A DNA stretch of 64,000 nucleotides from Fratercula arctica (Eukaryota > Chordata > Aves > Charadriiformes > Alcidae): assembly GCA_947846985.1 (NCBI GenBank), contig CANTUZ010000014.1:3954374-4018373 (forward strand). Reading direction: 5' to 3'. The translations under genes and the position numbers were made by a program. Every line of letters starts with the position of its first letter. Positions within the stretch are counted from its first letter, which is position 1. Shown one piece after another: positions 9,076-50,257 of this stretch. Below the pieces are notes generated by a model, which worked only from the letters and a program-made list of their open reading frames with translations, did no database searches and had not been told where the DNA came from.

Positions 9076-12000
9076 TCATGGGAAGGATTCGGCCACCGGC
9101 ACGGAGAAGGTGGCTGAGCTGATGATGAAGACCTTGACATAATGGACAGCCTGGGGGGGGGGGAGGAAAAAGGGAGGGTGTCGGGGGGGGCACAGGTGTC
9201 TGCCCCCTCCCCCCCCCCAGGGGCTGACCCAGGTGGCCACGACCCCCCGCAAGGGGCACAGGAGTCCAGACTCCCCCCCCAACCCCCCCCGAGGGACCCC
9301 CAAGTGTCCAGGACCCCCCCCTTGACCCCCCCCCAGGGGACCGAAGTGTCTGGGACATCCCCCCCCCATGACCCCCCACGACCCCCCAGGTGACCCAGGG
9401 GTCCAGGCCCCCCCTAGATCCACCCCCCCCCAGGGGACCCAGGTGTCCATGACACACACACCCCCCCCCATAGCCCCCCCAAGGGACCCAGAAATCCAGG
9501 ACCCCCCCCATAACCCCCCCCCAAGGAACCCAGGCTTCCCCCCCTACAAAGGAACCCATGTATCCAGGATCCCCCCCCCCCCCAGTGACCCCCCCCATGA
9601 CACCCAGGCGTCTGGGACCCCCCCTGTGACACCCCGTGACCCGCCCCCCCTCCATGAGACCCAGACATCCAGGACATCACCCCCCCCCCCCCCAGTGACC
9701 CCCCCGTCCAGGCCCCCCAGGGGACTCAGGTATCTGGGGACCCCCCCCATGACCCCTCCCCAGGGGACCCAGGGGGCCGGGACCCCCAACCTCTCCCCCC
9801 CCCCCGTGCCCCCCCTCCCCCCCCCCCCCCAAAAAGGGACGCAGGGGGCCGGGCCGTACCGCGAAGACCCCGGCGAGGAGGAGGAGGGCGAGGAGGAGGC
9901 AGACGAGGGCGAGGAAGACGAGGGGGCAGCCGGGGGGGGGCGTCTGGGGCTGGGGGGCGTCTGGGGGGGGGGGGGGCAAAGAGGGGCGGGGTCAGCGCCA
10001 GGCCACGCCCCCCTGCCCCTAAGCCCCGCCCCCAGGGGAGCACCCGTTGGCTCTTTCCAATTCCCCGTGGCCACGCCCCCGAGCGGGAAAACCCCGCCCC
10101 CAAGCGCAAACCCCGCCCTCCCCAGCCCCAGGCCCTGCCCCCAAAGGTAGACCACGCCCTCAAGCCCTGCCCACAAACACCATCCACTCGCTCGTGGCCC
10201 CGCCCCCCGGTCCTGACCACGCCCCCGCCTTCAGACCCCGCCCCCCGGTCCTGGCCCCACCCCCCGCCTCACCTGGGGCGTGGCCTCGGCTGCCGCCCCC
10301 CTCTCTGGGCGCGTCGGCGGTGACGTCATCGGTGATGTCATCGCCCGGGCAGGGAGGTTCTTTGCGGGGTCGGGGGGGTCGCTCCTCCCCGGGGCTGAGG
10401 TCACCCGTGACGTCATCCCAGGCAGAAAGGGCTCCCGGGAGGGAGGGGGCAGCGCCGCCCCCAGTGATGTCAGCGAGGGCGGCTCCCCGGGTGACATCAT
10501 CGCTGACATCAGCCTCGGGAAGGATGTCATGCCTCGCACCACCACCGCCGGGGAGCAAGGAAGTGACATCATCCTCAGCCGTGACATCATCGGGGAAGTC
10601 ATTCCAAGGGGACATGTCACAGATGATGTCACCGATGAGGTCACCAGCAGGTTTGAGTTCTTGGCCAATAGCGTCTCCTGGCAGGGAGGAAGTGACATCA
10701 TCATCCGCAGCGATGATGTCACCAGAAGGGGCAGCCCCAGGTATGGAAAACAGGATGTCATCCCCTGTGATGATGTCATTAGTGAGGTCACCTCCGGGGA
10801 TGACATCATCAGTGAGGTCGCCTCCAGGGATGATGTCACCAGTGAGGTCATCTCCAAGAAGGGAGGGAATGACATCATGGCCGGCAATGACATCATCAGC
10901 GCAGACGGCCCTAGAAGGAGGGATGTTTTCCCTGGTGATGATGTCACTGGTGAGGCCATCCCCAGGAAGGGAGGAAGTGACATCACGCCATGCACTTATT
11001 TCATCAGCGATGACATCACCGGTGAGGTCATCCCCAGGAAGGGAGGAAGTGACATCAGTCTTGGTGATGACATCACCAGCAGGGGCTTCCTCGGGGAGAA
11101 AGGAAGTGACATCATCTCTGTTGATGAGGTCAACGATGACATCATCCCCAGGGACCGAGGAAGTGACATCACCCTCAGCCATGACATCACCGGGGAGGGA
11201 GGAAACGATGCCATCCCTGATGTCATCCCCTGCCGTGACGTCACCGGGGGGGGCCGCAGTGATGTCAGCGCTGATGTCATCGCTGGGGACGTCCTCGTCC
11301 TCCGTGGGGGGGCCCGTCACCGTGATGGTGATGCCACCAGCGGCACCGGTGTCCCCAAGGTCCCCGTCCCCCGCATCCCCGAGGGCGGCCACGTCTCTGT
11401 CCTTGTCCCCAGGGTCCCTCGGGGCGGTGACATCCCTGTCCCCAACCTCCCTGTCCCCAGTGTCCCTTGGGGTGGTGACATCCCTGTCCCCAACCTCCCT
11501 GTCCCCAGTGTCCCTTGGGGTGGTGACATCCCTGTCCCCAACTTCCCTCGGGGTGGTGACATCCCTGTCCCCAACGTCCTCATCCTCAAGGTCCCTGTCC
11601 CCAAAGTCCTCGCCTCCGATGTCCCCAATGTCCCTTAGGGCTGGGACATCCCCCATGTCCTTGTCCCCAGAGACTGGGATGTCCCCAATGTCCCCTGGGA
11701 CTGTGACATCCCTCTCCCCAATGTCCTTGTCCTCATCCCCAGGGACTGGGATGTCCCCAGTGTCCCCAAGGGCTGGGACATCCCTGTCCCCAATGTCCCT
11801 TAGGGCAGTGACATCCCTGTCCCCAGTGTCCTTGTCCTCATCCCCAGTCACTGGGATGTCCCCAGTGTCCCCTGGGACTGTGACATTCCTGTCCCCAATG
11901 TCCTTTAGAGTGGTGGCATCCTTGTCCCCAGGAACTGGGACATCCCTGTCCCCAGTGTCCTCGTCCTCAGAAACTGGGATGTCCCCAACGTCCCTTAAGA

Positions 12001-13504
12001 CTGCGACATCCATGTCCCCAGTGTCCCTTAGGGCTGGGACATCCCCGATGTCCTTGTCCCCATTGTCCCCAGGGGCTGGGACATCCCTGTCCCCAACCTC
12101 CCTGTCCCTCATGTCCCCAGAGGTTGGGACATTCTTGTCCCCGGTGTCCTTGTCCCCATCTCTTGGGATGGTGACATCCCTGTCCCCGATGTCCCCAACA
12201 TCTTTTGGGGCTGAGACCTGCCCGTCCCCAGCGTCCTTGTCCCCAGCGTCCCCTGGGGCTGGGACAGTCCCATCCCCGGTGTCCCTTGGAGCTGGGACAT
12301 CCCTGTCCCCAATGTCCCCAAGGACTGAGACGTGCGTGTCCCCACTCTCCTTGTCCCTTAGGGTTGGGACATCTCTGACCCCAATGTCCCTTAGGGTGGT
12401 GACATCTCTGTCCACAACATCCTTGTCCCCAGGAGCTCGGGCATCCCTGTCCCCAATGTCCCTTAGAGTGGTGACATCTCTGTCCCCAAGGGCTTTGTCC
12501 CCGGGAACTGGGACATCCCTGTCCCCAACGTCCTTGACCAGATGGCCTGGGACATCCCTGTCCCCAGTGTCCCTCAGGGTGGTGACATCCCTGTCCCCAA
12601 TGGCTTTGTCCCCAGGAGCTGGGACATCCCTGTCCCCAATGGCCCATATGGTGGCATCATCCTTGTCCCCAGGAGCTGGGACATCCCTGTCCCCCATGTC
12701 CCTTAAGGTGGTGGCATCTCTGTCCCCAACATTCCCCTCCCCAGGAGCTGGGACATCCTTGTCCCCAACCTCCTTGACCAGATGGGCTGCGACGTCCCTG
12801 TCCCCAGTGTCCCTCAGGGTGGTGGCATCCTTGTCCCTAATGTCCTGTAGGGTGGTGACATCCCTGTCCCCAATGACTTTGTCCCCTCTGTCCCTTAGGG
12901 TGGTGGCATCTCTGTCCCCAACATCCCCGGCCCCAGGAGCTGGGACATCCCTGTCCCCAGCGTCCATCAGGGTGGTGACATCCTTGTCCCCAACGTCCTT
13001 GTCCAGAAGAGCTGGACCATCCCGGTCCCCAATGTCCCTTGGGGTCACGACGTCCCTGACCCCAATGTCCCTTAGAGCTGTGACGTCCTTGTCCCCGACA
13101 TCCTCGTGCCCAGGGGCCGGCACCTCCTTGTCCCCAACGTCCTTGGGGGTCGCGACATCCCTGTCCTCGATGCCCGTGTCACACAGGACTGGGACGTCCT
13201 CGTGCCCCGGGTCACTTGTCACCGAGCCGGCCCTGTCCCCAATGTCCTCGGCCCTGAAGCCAGGGACGTCCTCGTCCCCCATGTCCTCATCCACCGGGGC
13301 TGCCGTGACGGTGATGGTGATGCCGCTGGCCCAGGGGGTGACGGTGACAGTGTCCGTGGGGACATCGGTGTCACCCTCCCCCTGGGGGATGCCTCCAGCC
13401 TGTCCCCATGCCGGTTCAGGGTCCCTGGTGACGTTCCCGGGGGTGGCCGTCACCTCCCCGGGGAGGGGACGAGGGGGGACAGCGTGGGAGCACCCCTCGG
13501 CCAT
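9076..13504 (-). CDS. Large acidic Asp-repeat single-pass membrane protein, about 1135 aa
   Basis: Three exons are consistent in phase. The large exon is 13514-10273 (acceptor CCCCTCAG, donor CCAG|GTGAGG, phase 1). The membrane exon is 9960-9860 (C-rich tract plus AG; donor GCG|GTACGG). The last exon is 9150-9076. From the ATG at 13504 the product is 1135 aa. Residues about 60-700 are repeats of 19-25 aa around TLRDIGDRDVPAPGDK, and about 700-1060 are repeats around DDVTSSLPGDDLTGD. Both are extremely Asp-rich. The membrane exon encodes PLVFLALVCLLLALLLLAGV, followed by a short tail (VHYVKVFIISSATFSVPVAE). No signal peptide was found in frame; either a 5' exon is missing (the acceptor at 13515 allows one) or the protein is anchored by its C-terminal segment. 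The position next to VARS2 is that of SFTA2/mucin-like genes in mammals, but the repeats are acidic rather than Ser/Thr-rich. I do not recognise the family. Confidence 0.6.
9160..9850 (-). repeat. C-rich low-complexity intron of the Asp-repeat gene
   Basis: Plus strand: long C-runs separated by GGGACCCAGG/TGTCCAGGA units, spaced 40-60 bp. It lies between the last two exons of the membrane protein gene. Nothing coding is recognised. Confidence 0.7.
9961..10272 (-). other. Intron with repeated CCCCGCCC/CACGCCC boxes
   Basis: The intron between the Asp-repeat exon and the membrane exon holds about 15 GC-box or KLF-like motifs (CCCCGCCC, CCACGCCC) at 10-30 bp spacing. This is common in CpG-rich avian DNA; no other function is evident. 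Confidence 0.5.
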
Positions 13505-13559
13505 GGGCAGGGACCTGAGGGGACAGAGGGGACAGGGACGTCACCGGGGGTGGCACAGG

Positions 13560-14640
13560 GACACGGGGAGACCCCAGGAGGGATAGGGCTGGGGGAGGGG
13601 GGGAAGGGGGACAGGACACGGAGGGGACACAGGGGGACATGGCCGACAACCACAGGAGATGGGGGGACATGGGGGACGTGGAGGGGACACGGCGGGCTGC
13701 AGGAGGGACAAGGGGATGTGGAGAGGACGCGAGGGGGGACATGGAGGGGGGAGACGACACAGGGGACCCCAGGCTGAGGGGACATGGAAGGGACACGGGG
13801 GGACCCAGGAGGGACAGAGGGATGGGGGGGACACAAGGGGACAGAGGGGACGGCGGGGGGGACACGGGGGGGGACACGGGACATGGGGGGGACACAGGGG
13901 ACCCCAGGCGGGATGGAGGAAAGTGGAGGGGACACGTGGACCCCAGAAGAGATGAGGGGACACAGGGGGACATGGGGGGACACAGGGGACCTCAAGAGGG
14001 ACACAGGGAGACACGGGGGACCCCAGGAGGGACGGGGGGACACGGGGACACACACGAGGGATGGGGGAACATGGAGGGGACACAGGGGACCCCAGGATGG
14101 ACGGGGGGACATGGAGGGGACATGAAGGGGACGCAGGGGATCCCAGGAGGGACATGGAGGGGGACATGGGGGGACACACAGGTCCCGAGGAGGGACATGG
14201 AGGGGGACATGGGCCCCCAGAAGGGACGGGGGGACATGGAGGGGACATGAAGGGGACACAGGGGACCCCAGGAGGGACATAGGGGGACACGGGGAGGGAC
14301 ACAAAGAGATGGCGGGGAAGAGACAGGGGGACACAGGGGACCCCAGGAGGGACATGGGGGGACACAGAGGGGACACAGGGGACCCAGGAGGGACGGGGGG
14401 ACACAGGGAGGGGACACAAAGAGGTGGCACGGAAGGGACAGGAAGACATAGAGGGGACATGGAGGGGACACGGAGGGACAGAGGGGACCCCAGGAGGGAC
14501 GGGGGGACAAGGGGAGGGGACACACATGGCGGGGATGAGAGAGGGGGACAGAGGGGACCCCAAGGAGGGACACAGGGGACCCTGGGAGGGGGAAGGGGAC
14601 ACACACGGTGGTGGCCGCAGAGTCGGGGGGGGGAAGGGGG
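13560..14640. repeat. Minisatellite, GGGGACACAGGGGACCCCAGG-type units
   Basis: The plus strand repeats GGGGACACAGGGGACCCCAG and GGAGGGACATGG units of about 35-60 bp for more than 1 kb upstream of the Asp-repeat exon. It could be an intron of that gene if a 5' exon exists near 14.7-15 kb, or intergenic DNA. Confidence 0.9.
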
Positions 14641-14960
14641 GTGACAAGTACCTGAAGTGACAGCAGGTGACAGCCCTGGGGGTCCCGGTGTCGGTGGCAG
14701 GATCCGGTGACCAATTTTGGGGGTCCCCGTGTCACGCCGGGGACGGGGAGGGGGGGGGGCAGGGGGAGGAGGCTCGGTGACAATTTTGGGGTCCCGGTGC
14801 CAGTTACAACATGGCGGTGGCGGTGACAAAGTCCCGGTGACACCCCCGGGGAGGGACAGGGACCGTTTCGGGGTGGCGGCGGCTGCCGGCGGTTGGGGGT
14901 GACCCAAATCCAGTGGTGAAAAGGGGCGGGACCGGGATGTGCCCCCCCCCCCCCCCCAAG
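14641..14960. other. GC-rich spacer, no gene seen
   Basis: Mixed sequence with a few GGTGACAATTTTGGGG-type repeats. I looked for a minus-strand first exon with a signal peptide for the Asp-repeat gene and found none that was convincing. Confidence 0.5.
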
Positions 14961-15606
14961 CTGAGACTGTGCAACTCGTGACACGGCCCCAAATAGAAAC
15001 AAGGAGGCGCTAAAGGGGTTCCCCAGGGCTTTTATTGGGGTCTGGGGGGGGGCGGGGGGTGTCCTGGACACCTGGGGCCCCCCCCCGGACACTTGGGTGC
15101 CCCCCCAGACACTTGGGTGCACCCCCCCAGACCCATGGGTGCACCCCCATCCTCCAGCTGAGACCGTGCAACTCGTGACGCGTCCCCGGATAGAAATAAG
15201 GAAGCATTAAAGAGCCTCCCCAGGGGTTTTATTGGGGTCCAGGGCCCCCCCCCCCCGGGGACCTGGGTACCCCCCCAGACACTTGGGTGCCCCCCCAGAC
15301 CCATGGGTGCCCCCCCCTTTCCTCCAGCTGAGACCGTGCAACTCGTGACATGGCCCCAAATAGAAACAAGGAGGTGTTAAAGGGGCTCCCCAGGGGTTTT
15401 ATTGGGGTCTGGGAGGGGGGGGAGGTCCTGGACACCTGGGTGCCCCCCCCAGACCCATGGGTGCCCCCCCCCTTTCCTCCAGCTGAGACCGTGCAACTCG
15501 TGACACGGCCCCAGATAGAAACAAGGCGACGTTTGATTTTCCCCCAGGGGTTTTATTGGGGTCCAGGCCCCCCCCCCGCCCCCGACACCTGGGTGCCCCC
15601 CCCCGG
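14961..15606 (-). repeat. Four tandem copies of a VARS2 3'-end module, each with AATAAA
   Basis: Four units of 120-197 bp start with CTGAGACCGTGCAACTCGTG (plus strand) at 14961, 15158, 15328 and 15483. Each contains TTTTATTGGGG, that is AATAAA on the minus strand, at 15031-15036, 15228-15233, 15398-15403 and 15552-15557. The copy at 15483 lies 50 nt after the VARS2 stop and supplies its first poly(A) signal; the others give three more signals further downstream. Two related copies sit in VARS2 intron 15. Confidence 0.85.
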
Positions 15607-33484
<17,878 letters not shown>

Positions 33485-33724
33485 TGTGGGGAGGGGCCAG
33501 GCCCCCCCTCACGTGATTAACCCCTCACGTGATCCTAGGGGGCCGAGGCGGGCTCTCGCCTTGGCGAGCAGTGGCGGGGGGGGCGTGGTCCGATGGGGCG
33601 TGGCCTGTGCGGAGGGGCGTGGTCTGTGTGAAGGGGCGTGGCCAGGACCGCCCCCACGTGGCGGGCGCGGAGCAGGACGGGAAAGGGGGAGGGGGCGGGG
33701 CCTCGGCGGCAGTTGCGGGGTGCG
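33485..33724. promoter_or_regulatory. Bidirectional CpG-island promoter of VARS2 and GTF2H4
   Basis: The VARS2 ATG is at 33484 (minus). The putative GTF2H4 leader exon ends at 33724 with the donor GTGAGT, so at most about 240 bp serves both genes. There is no TATA box. It contains three CACGTG E-boxes (33510-33515, 33526-33531, 33655-33660), the first two in the repeated context CCTCACGTGAT. Four GGGGCGTGG Sp/KLF-type boxes lie between about 33577 and 33645. E-boxes of this kind bind USF, MYC/MAX or MiT/TFE factors; which one acts here is unknown. Confidence 0.8.
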
Positions 33725-34660
33725 GTGAGTGCTGGGGGGGATTTGGGGGGGTTCGGGGGGGAGTTGGGGGGCAGGGGGAGATGGAGGGCGATGGGGAGTA
33801 GCGGGAGGACTGGGGGGTAACCGGGACTGGGGGCAATGAGGGCCTGGGCGGGGAAATTGGGGGGCAATGAGAGCACCATCGGGGGGACTGGGAGGGCGTG
33901 GGGGGGGATTGGGGGGGGACAATGTGGTGTAATAGGGGCGGACTGGGGGGCAATGGTAATAGGGGGGGTCGGGGGGACAACAGGATCGGGGGGGCAATGG
34001 GGAGGATTGGGAGGCAATGAAGCGGACTGGGGGGGGGGCAATAGGGACCGGGGGGGATAGTGGGGGGGACCGGGGGGTAATGGGGGAGACTGGGAGGCAG
34101 TGGGGGGGGGGTAATGGGGTAAGTGGCGGCAACAGGGGCTGGGGGGCAGTGGGGGTGGTACTGGGGGGGGTAAAAACGACTGAAGGGCAATGGGAGGGAC
34201 TGGGGGGTTAATGGGACTGGGGGGCAACAGGGATGGGGGGCGGTGAGGGGGTAATGAGGGGGCAGTGGGGGGGGGCAATGGGCAGGACTGGGGGTAATGG
34301 GGGTCTGGAGGGGCACTGGGGGACAACAGGGACTGGGGAGCAGTGGGGGGACAGTGAGAACCGGGGGGCAATGGGAACATAATAGGGAGACTGGGAGAGA
34401 GAGTGGGGGGTACTGGGAGGCAATGGGGGGGGGTCCTGGGGGGGCAAGAGGGGCGGGGGGGGGTCTGGGAAGGGACTGAGGGGCAATGGGGGACACTGGG
34501 GGCAACAGGGACTGGGGGGCAATGGCGGGGGGGATTGGGAGGGGACTGGGGGGCAATGGTGGGGGGGGGGAATCGGCCACCCAGTGACACCCTGTGTGTC
34601 CCCCCCCTCCCCATCCCCCCCAGTGACCCCCATCGCGGGGGGGGGGGGCTCACCCCACTG
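33725..34660. repeat. GTF2H4 intron 1 (5' UTR intron), CTGGGGGGCAATGGGGG repeats
   Basis: An array of 20-40 bp units (ACTGGGGGGCAATGGGGGGG) that is almost pure purine on the coding strand. It separates the non-coding leader exon from the first coding exon at 34677. Confidence 0.85.
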
Positions 34661-34688
34661 TGCTGCTCCCCCGCAGGCGTGGCCGCCA

Positions 34689-34700
34689 ATGCCGGGGTGA
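34689..34700 (+). promoter_or_regulatory. Minimal upstream ORF in the GTF2H4 leader
   Basis: ATGCCGGGGTGA (Met-Pro-Gly-stop) in the strong context GCCGCCAATGC lies in exon 2 of the transcript, 66 nt before the GTF2H4 start. Such short uORFs can lower translation of the main frame; the effect here is inferred. Confidence 0.5.
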
Positions 34701-34765
34701 CGCTGGTGGCACTGGTGGGCCACTGGTTTGCCACGGGTGGGCCACTGGTGGCGGGGGGGGTGGCG

Positions 34766-47171
<12,406 letters not shown>

Positions 47172-48320
47172 GGCTGGGGGACCCCCCCGGGGCGGCGAGG
47201 GCAGGGGGCCCTGGGGGTGCCCCGATTGCGGGGTGATGGAGCGCAACCCCCCCGCCCCCCCCCACCTTTTCCCGGCATCTGAGTGACTTGATCCCTGGGT
47301 GTCCCCCGGATCCCTCGGTGTTGGGGTACCCTCGGGGCCCGGCCCCCCCCCCCAGCCTGAGCACCCTGGTTCCACGTACTCCCCCCTCCCCCATTCTGGG
47401 CACCCCAATCCCTCGGGACCCAGGGACCCCAATCTCTTGGGGCCCGGGCCCCCCATCTTTGGCACCCCAATCCCTCAGGACTCAGGGACCCCATTTTCTA
47501 GGGGCCCCGGCACCCCCATTCTGGGCACCCCAATTTCTTGGGGCCCAGGGACCTCCATCTTTAGCACCCCAATTCCTCAAAGCCCAGGGACCCCGATCTC
47601 TTGAGGCCTGGGCACCCCAATACTCAGCACCCCGATCTCTTGGGGTTGGGGCACCCTAATTCTGGGCACCCCAATCCCTCGGGGCTCAGGCACCCCAATT
47701 TCTAGGGGCCTGGGCACCCCAATTCCTTGGGCCCGGGCACCCCCATCTTTGGCACCCCAATCCCTCAGGACTCAGGGACCCCAATTTCTAGGGGCCCCGG
47801 CACCCCCCTTCTGGGCACCGCAATTTCTTGGGGCCCAGGGACCTCCATCTTTGGCACCCCAATACTCAGCACCCCGATCTCTTGGGGCTGGGGCACCCCA
47901 ATTCTGGGCACACCGATTTCTAGGGGCTTGGGCACCCAAATTCCTTGGGCCCAGGGACCCCAATCCTTGGCACCCCAATCCCTCGGGACCCAGGGACCCC
48001 ATTTTCTAGGGGCCTGGGCACCCCCATCTCTTGGGGCCCAGGGACCCCCAGCTCTTGAGGCCTGGGCACCCCAATACTCAGCACCCCAATTTCTTGGGGC
48101 CCAGGGACCCCAATCTCTTAGGGCTTGGGCACCCCAATTCCTTGGGCCCAGGCACCCCAATCCCTCAGCACCCAGGGACCCCAATTTCTTGGGACCCGGA
48201 CACCCCAATCCATCAGGACCCCTAAGGACCCCCCCGATCCCTTGGGGCCCAGACACCCTGATCCTGGGTACCCCAATCCCTCGGGGTCTGGGCACCCCAA
48301 ATCCCAGGAATTAGGGGTTC
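47172..48320. repeat. GTF2H4 3' flank: GGCACCCCAATCCCTCGGG repeats
   Basis: Starting about 240 bp after the stop codon, the sequence consists of 25-40 bp units (GGGCACCCCAATTTCTTGGG, CCAGGGACCCCAATC). No AATAAA appears until 48456-48461, so the 3' UTR is either long and repetitive or uses a non-canonical signal. Confidence 0.85.
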
Positions 48321-49470
48321 TGAGGAGAAAAAACCCCAGGATTCTGAGCGGAGGGGGGCAGAAAAAGGAGCTTTTGGTAAAAAGTGGGAGCTCTGAGGGA
48401 AAAATGAGGGGGTCAATAGCAAAAAAAAAAAAAAAAAAGGTATTTCTCATTTTAAAATAAAGTGAGGTTTGTGGTGGGTTTTGAGGGGAAAAAAGGGGGG
48501 GGGTTGAGCAAAAAGGGGGGTTTGGTGAGGGAAAACTGGATTTGCTAAAAATCGGGGGTTCCTGAGAAGGAAAAAAAAAAAAAAAATTGTTTGGTGTGTT
48601 TTGGTTTGGGTTTTTTGGGGGTTTGTTTTCCAAGAGAAAAATGTATTCGGTGGGAAAAAAGTTGGGTTTTTTTTTTTTTAATATATAGAAAAGTGGTGTT
48701 TTCTGAGGGTTTCTTTTGTAATAAAACCAGTGTTTTGAGGAAAAAGTGCTCGGTTTTGAGAAGCTGGGAAAAAAACAGGTTCCTGGGAGGGGATAAAGTG
48801 GGGATTTATTGAGGGGGAAAAAAAATCTGGGATGTTTGAGGGGAAAATAAGAAATTGGGGGGGGGGGGGGAAACGCCACGTTTTCGTGAGGGGTAGAGTT
48901 GGGTGAATTTTTGAGGGGAAAACAAACCCCCACAAGTTTTGAGGGGGGGAAAAAAAAAAAAAACCCCAAGTTTTGAGGGGGGGAAAAAAAAAAAAACCCC
49001 AAGTTTTGAGGGGGGGAAAAAAAAAAAAACCCCCAAGTTTTGAGGGGGGGAAAAAAAAAAAAAACCCAAGTTTTGGGGGGGGGGGAACCCCCAAGTTTTG
49101 GGGGGGGGGGAACCCCCAAGTTTTGGGGGGGGGGGAACCCCCAAGTTTTGGGGGGGGGGAACAAAACGCCAAGTTTTGAGGGGGGGGGGGGGGAAACGCC
49201 AAGTTTTGAGGTGAAATAATGATGTTTCCTGGAGGGAGAAACCACAGACTTGAGGGAGGAGGGGGGAATACTTCGGGTTTTGGAGGGAAATTGAGGAAAA
49301 TAATTAACTTTAAGTAAAAAATAAGACGGGGAGCGGGTTTTGCCTAAGTATAAGTGGTGATTTTTGATGGCGGACAAAAACTCAGAGGGGTTTTTGGGGG
49401 GAGAAAAGGGGGATTTTCGGGGGCGGAAAGCTGCGTTCCCGAGCGCCTTTGTTAGGGCAGGGCGGGAGGT
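48321..49470. other. A/G-rich low-complexity region
   Basis: An abrupt change to purine-rich AT-containing sequence: oligo-A runs (48421-48438, 48570-48586), AATAAA at 48456-48461, and a minisatellite of about 33 bp (CCAAGTTTTGAGGGGGGGAA) in nine copies at about 48930-49205. The minus-strand frames of this array (Pro/Phe-rich) are artefacts. No gene is seen. Confidence 0.7.
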
Positions 49471-49474
49471 TGGG

Positions 49475-49562
49475 GGGATTTAATTAGAGGGGGGATTTAA
49501 TTAGAGGGGGGATTTAATTAGAGGGGGGATTTAATTAGAGGGGGGATTTAATTAGAGGGGGC
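49475..49562. repeat. Five 17-bp repeats with TAATTA
   Basis: GGGGGATTTAATTAGAG occurs five times head to tail with a 17-bp period. Each unit has a TAATTA homeodomain-type core. Confidence 0.95.
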
Positions 49563-49583
49563 GGGGCTACCTCGGGGGTTGCG

Positions 49584-49870
49584 GCAGGTGGGCGCGGCCT
49601 CAGGCTCCGGGCTTTCCTGGTGCCTTCGGCCTCAAAACCGCCCTGTCACTCGCCTCAGGCCCGGCCTCAGAAATTACCTTATGTCCGGAGATTTCTGCCA
49701 CGGCCAAGGAGCCACGAGGGAAAACTGTGGCTTGTTTGAAAGCTCTCTAGAAACCGCTTTTATTGCCCCACAGACCTCCGGGCTTTCCTGGCGCCTTCAG
49801 CCTCAAAACCGCCCTTTCTTACTCGCCTCAGAAATTACCTTATGTCCGGAGATGGCTGCCAGGCCCAAGC
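49584..49870. repeat. About 190-bp repeat, 1.6 copies, left flank of provirus
   Basis: Contains CTCCGGGCTTTCCTGG, CTCAAAACCGCCCT, AAATTACCTTATGTCCGG and GCCACGGCCAAGGAGCCACG, with the first part repeated from 49776. A diverged copy lies at 53261-53470, on the other side of the retroviral remnant. It could be LTR-derived or an older tandem repeat that the provirus entered. Confidence 0.75.
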
Positions 49871-50257
49871 GTGGAGCATTAAGGCACAGACTCCGGCTGT
49901 GATGAGCACGAAATCCTTTACTGCTTCTCAGGCCTCGGTTTTTACACCCGAGCTCTAAAACTTTCCATGCACCTGCTAGAAAAGTAAACACGTTATTTCA
50001 GATCGCTCCCCGAGTCGCCTTGTTCCGTTCCCACCAAGACAAGCACATGGAGCTGTTTTATTGTTCCGTGTTTACGCGGAACCAGTTCCCCTTCGTTCCA
50101 TCCCTACGGATATCCGCGATCCCGGTGGCGTGGGCTCCGCTCGCTGCGCCCTTGGCCGTCCGCGCGTAGATCCGCCGCGTCTTCCCCCTTCTGCGTCTGA
50201 CACCGGACTATTTACTTGTGCTTCTACTCACTCGCAACACTCTCAGCAGGTCGTATA

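Noticed and set aside
10047..13586. Plus-strand 1179-codon Ser/Met-rich frame as a mucin gene
   Set aside because: It begins in C-rich intron sequence and has no signal peptide, membrane exon or poly(A) signal on that strand. The minus strand has phase-matched exons and AATAAA.
48118..49377. 419-codon minus-strand frame rich in Pro and Phe
   Set aside because: Produced by GTTTTGAGGGGGGGAAAA repeats; no splice or protein evidence.
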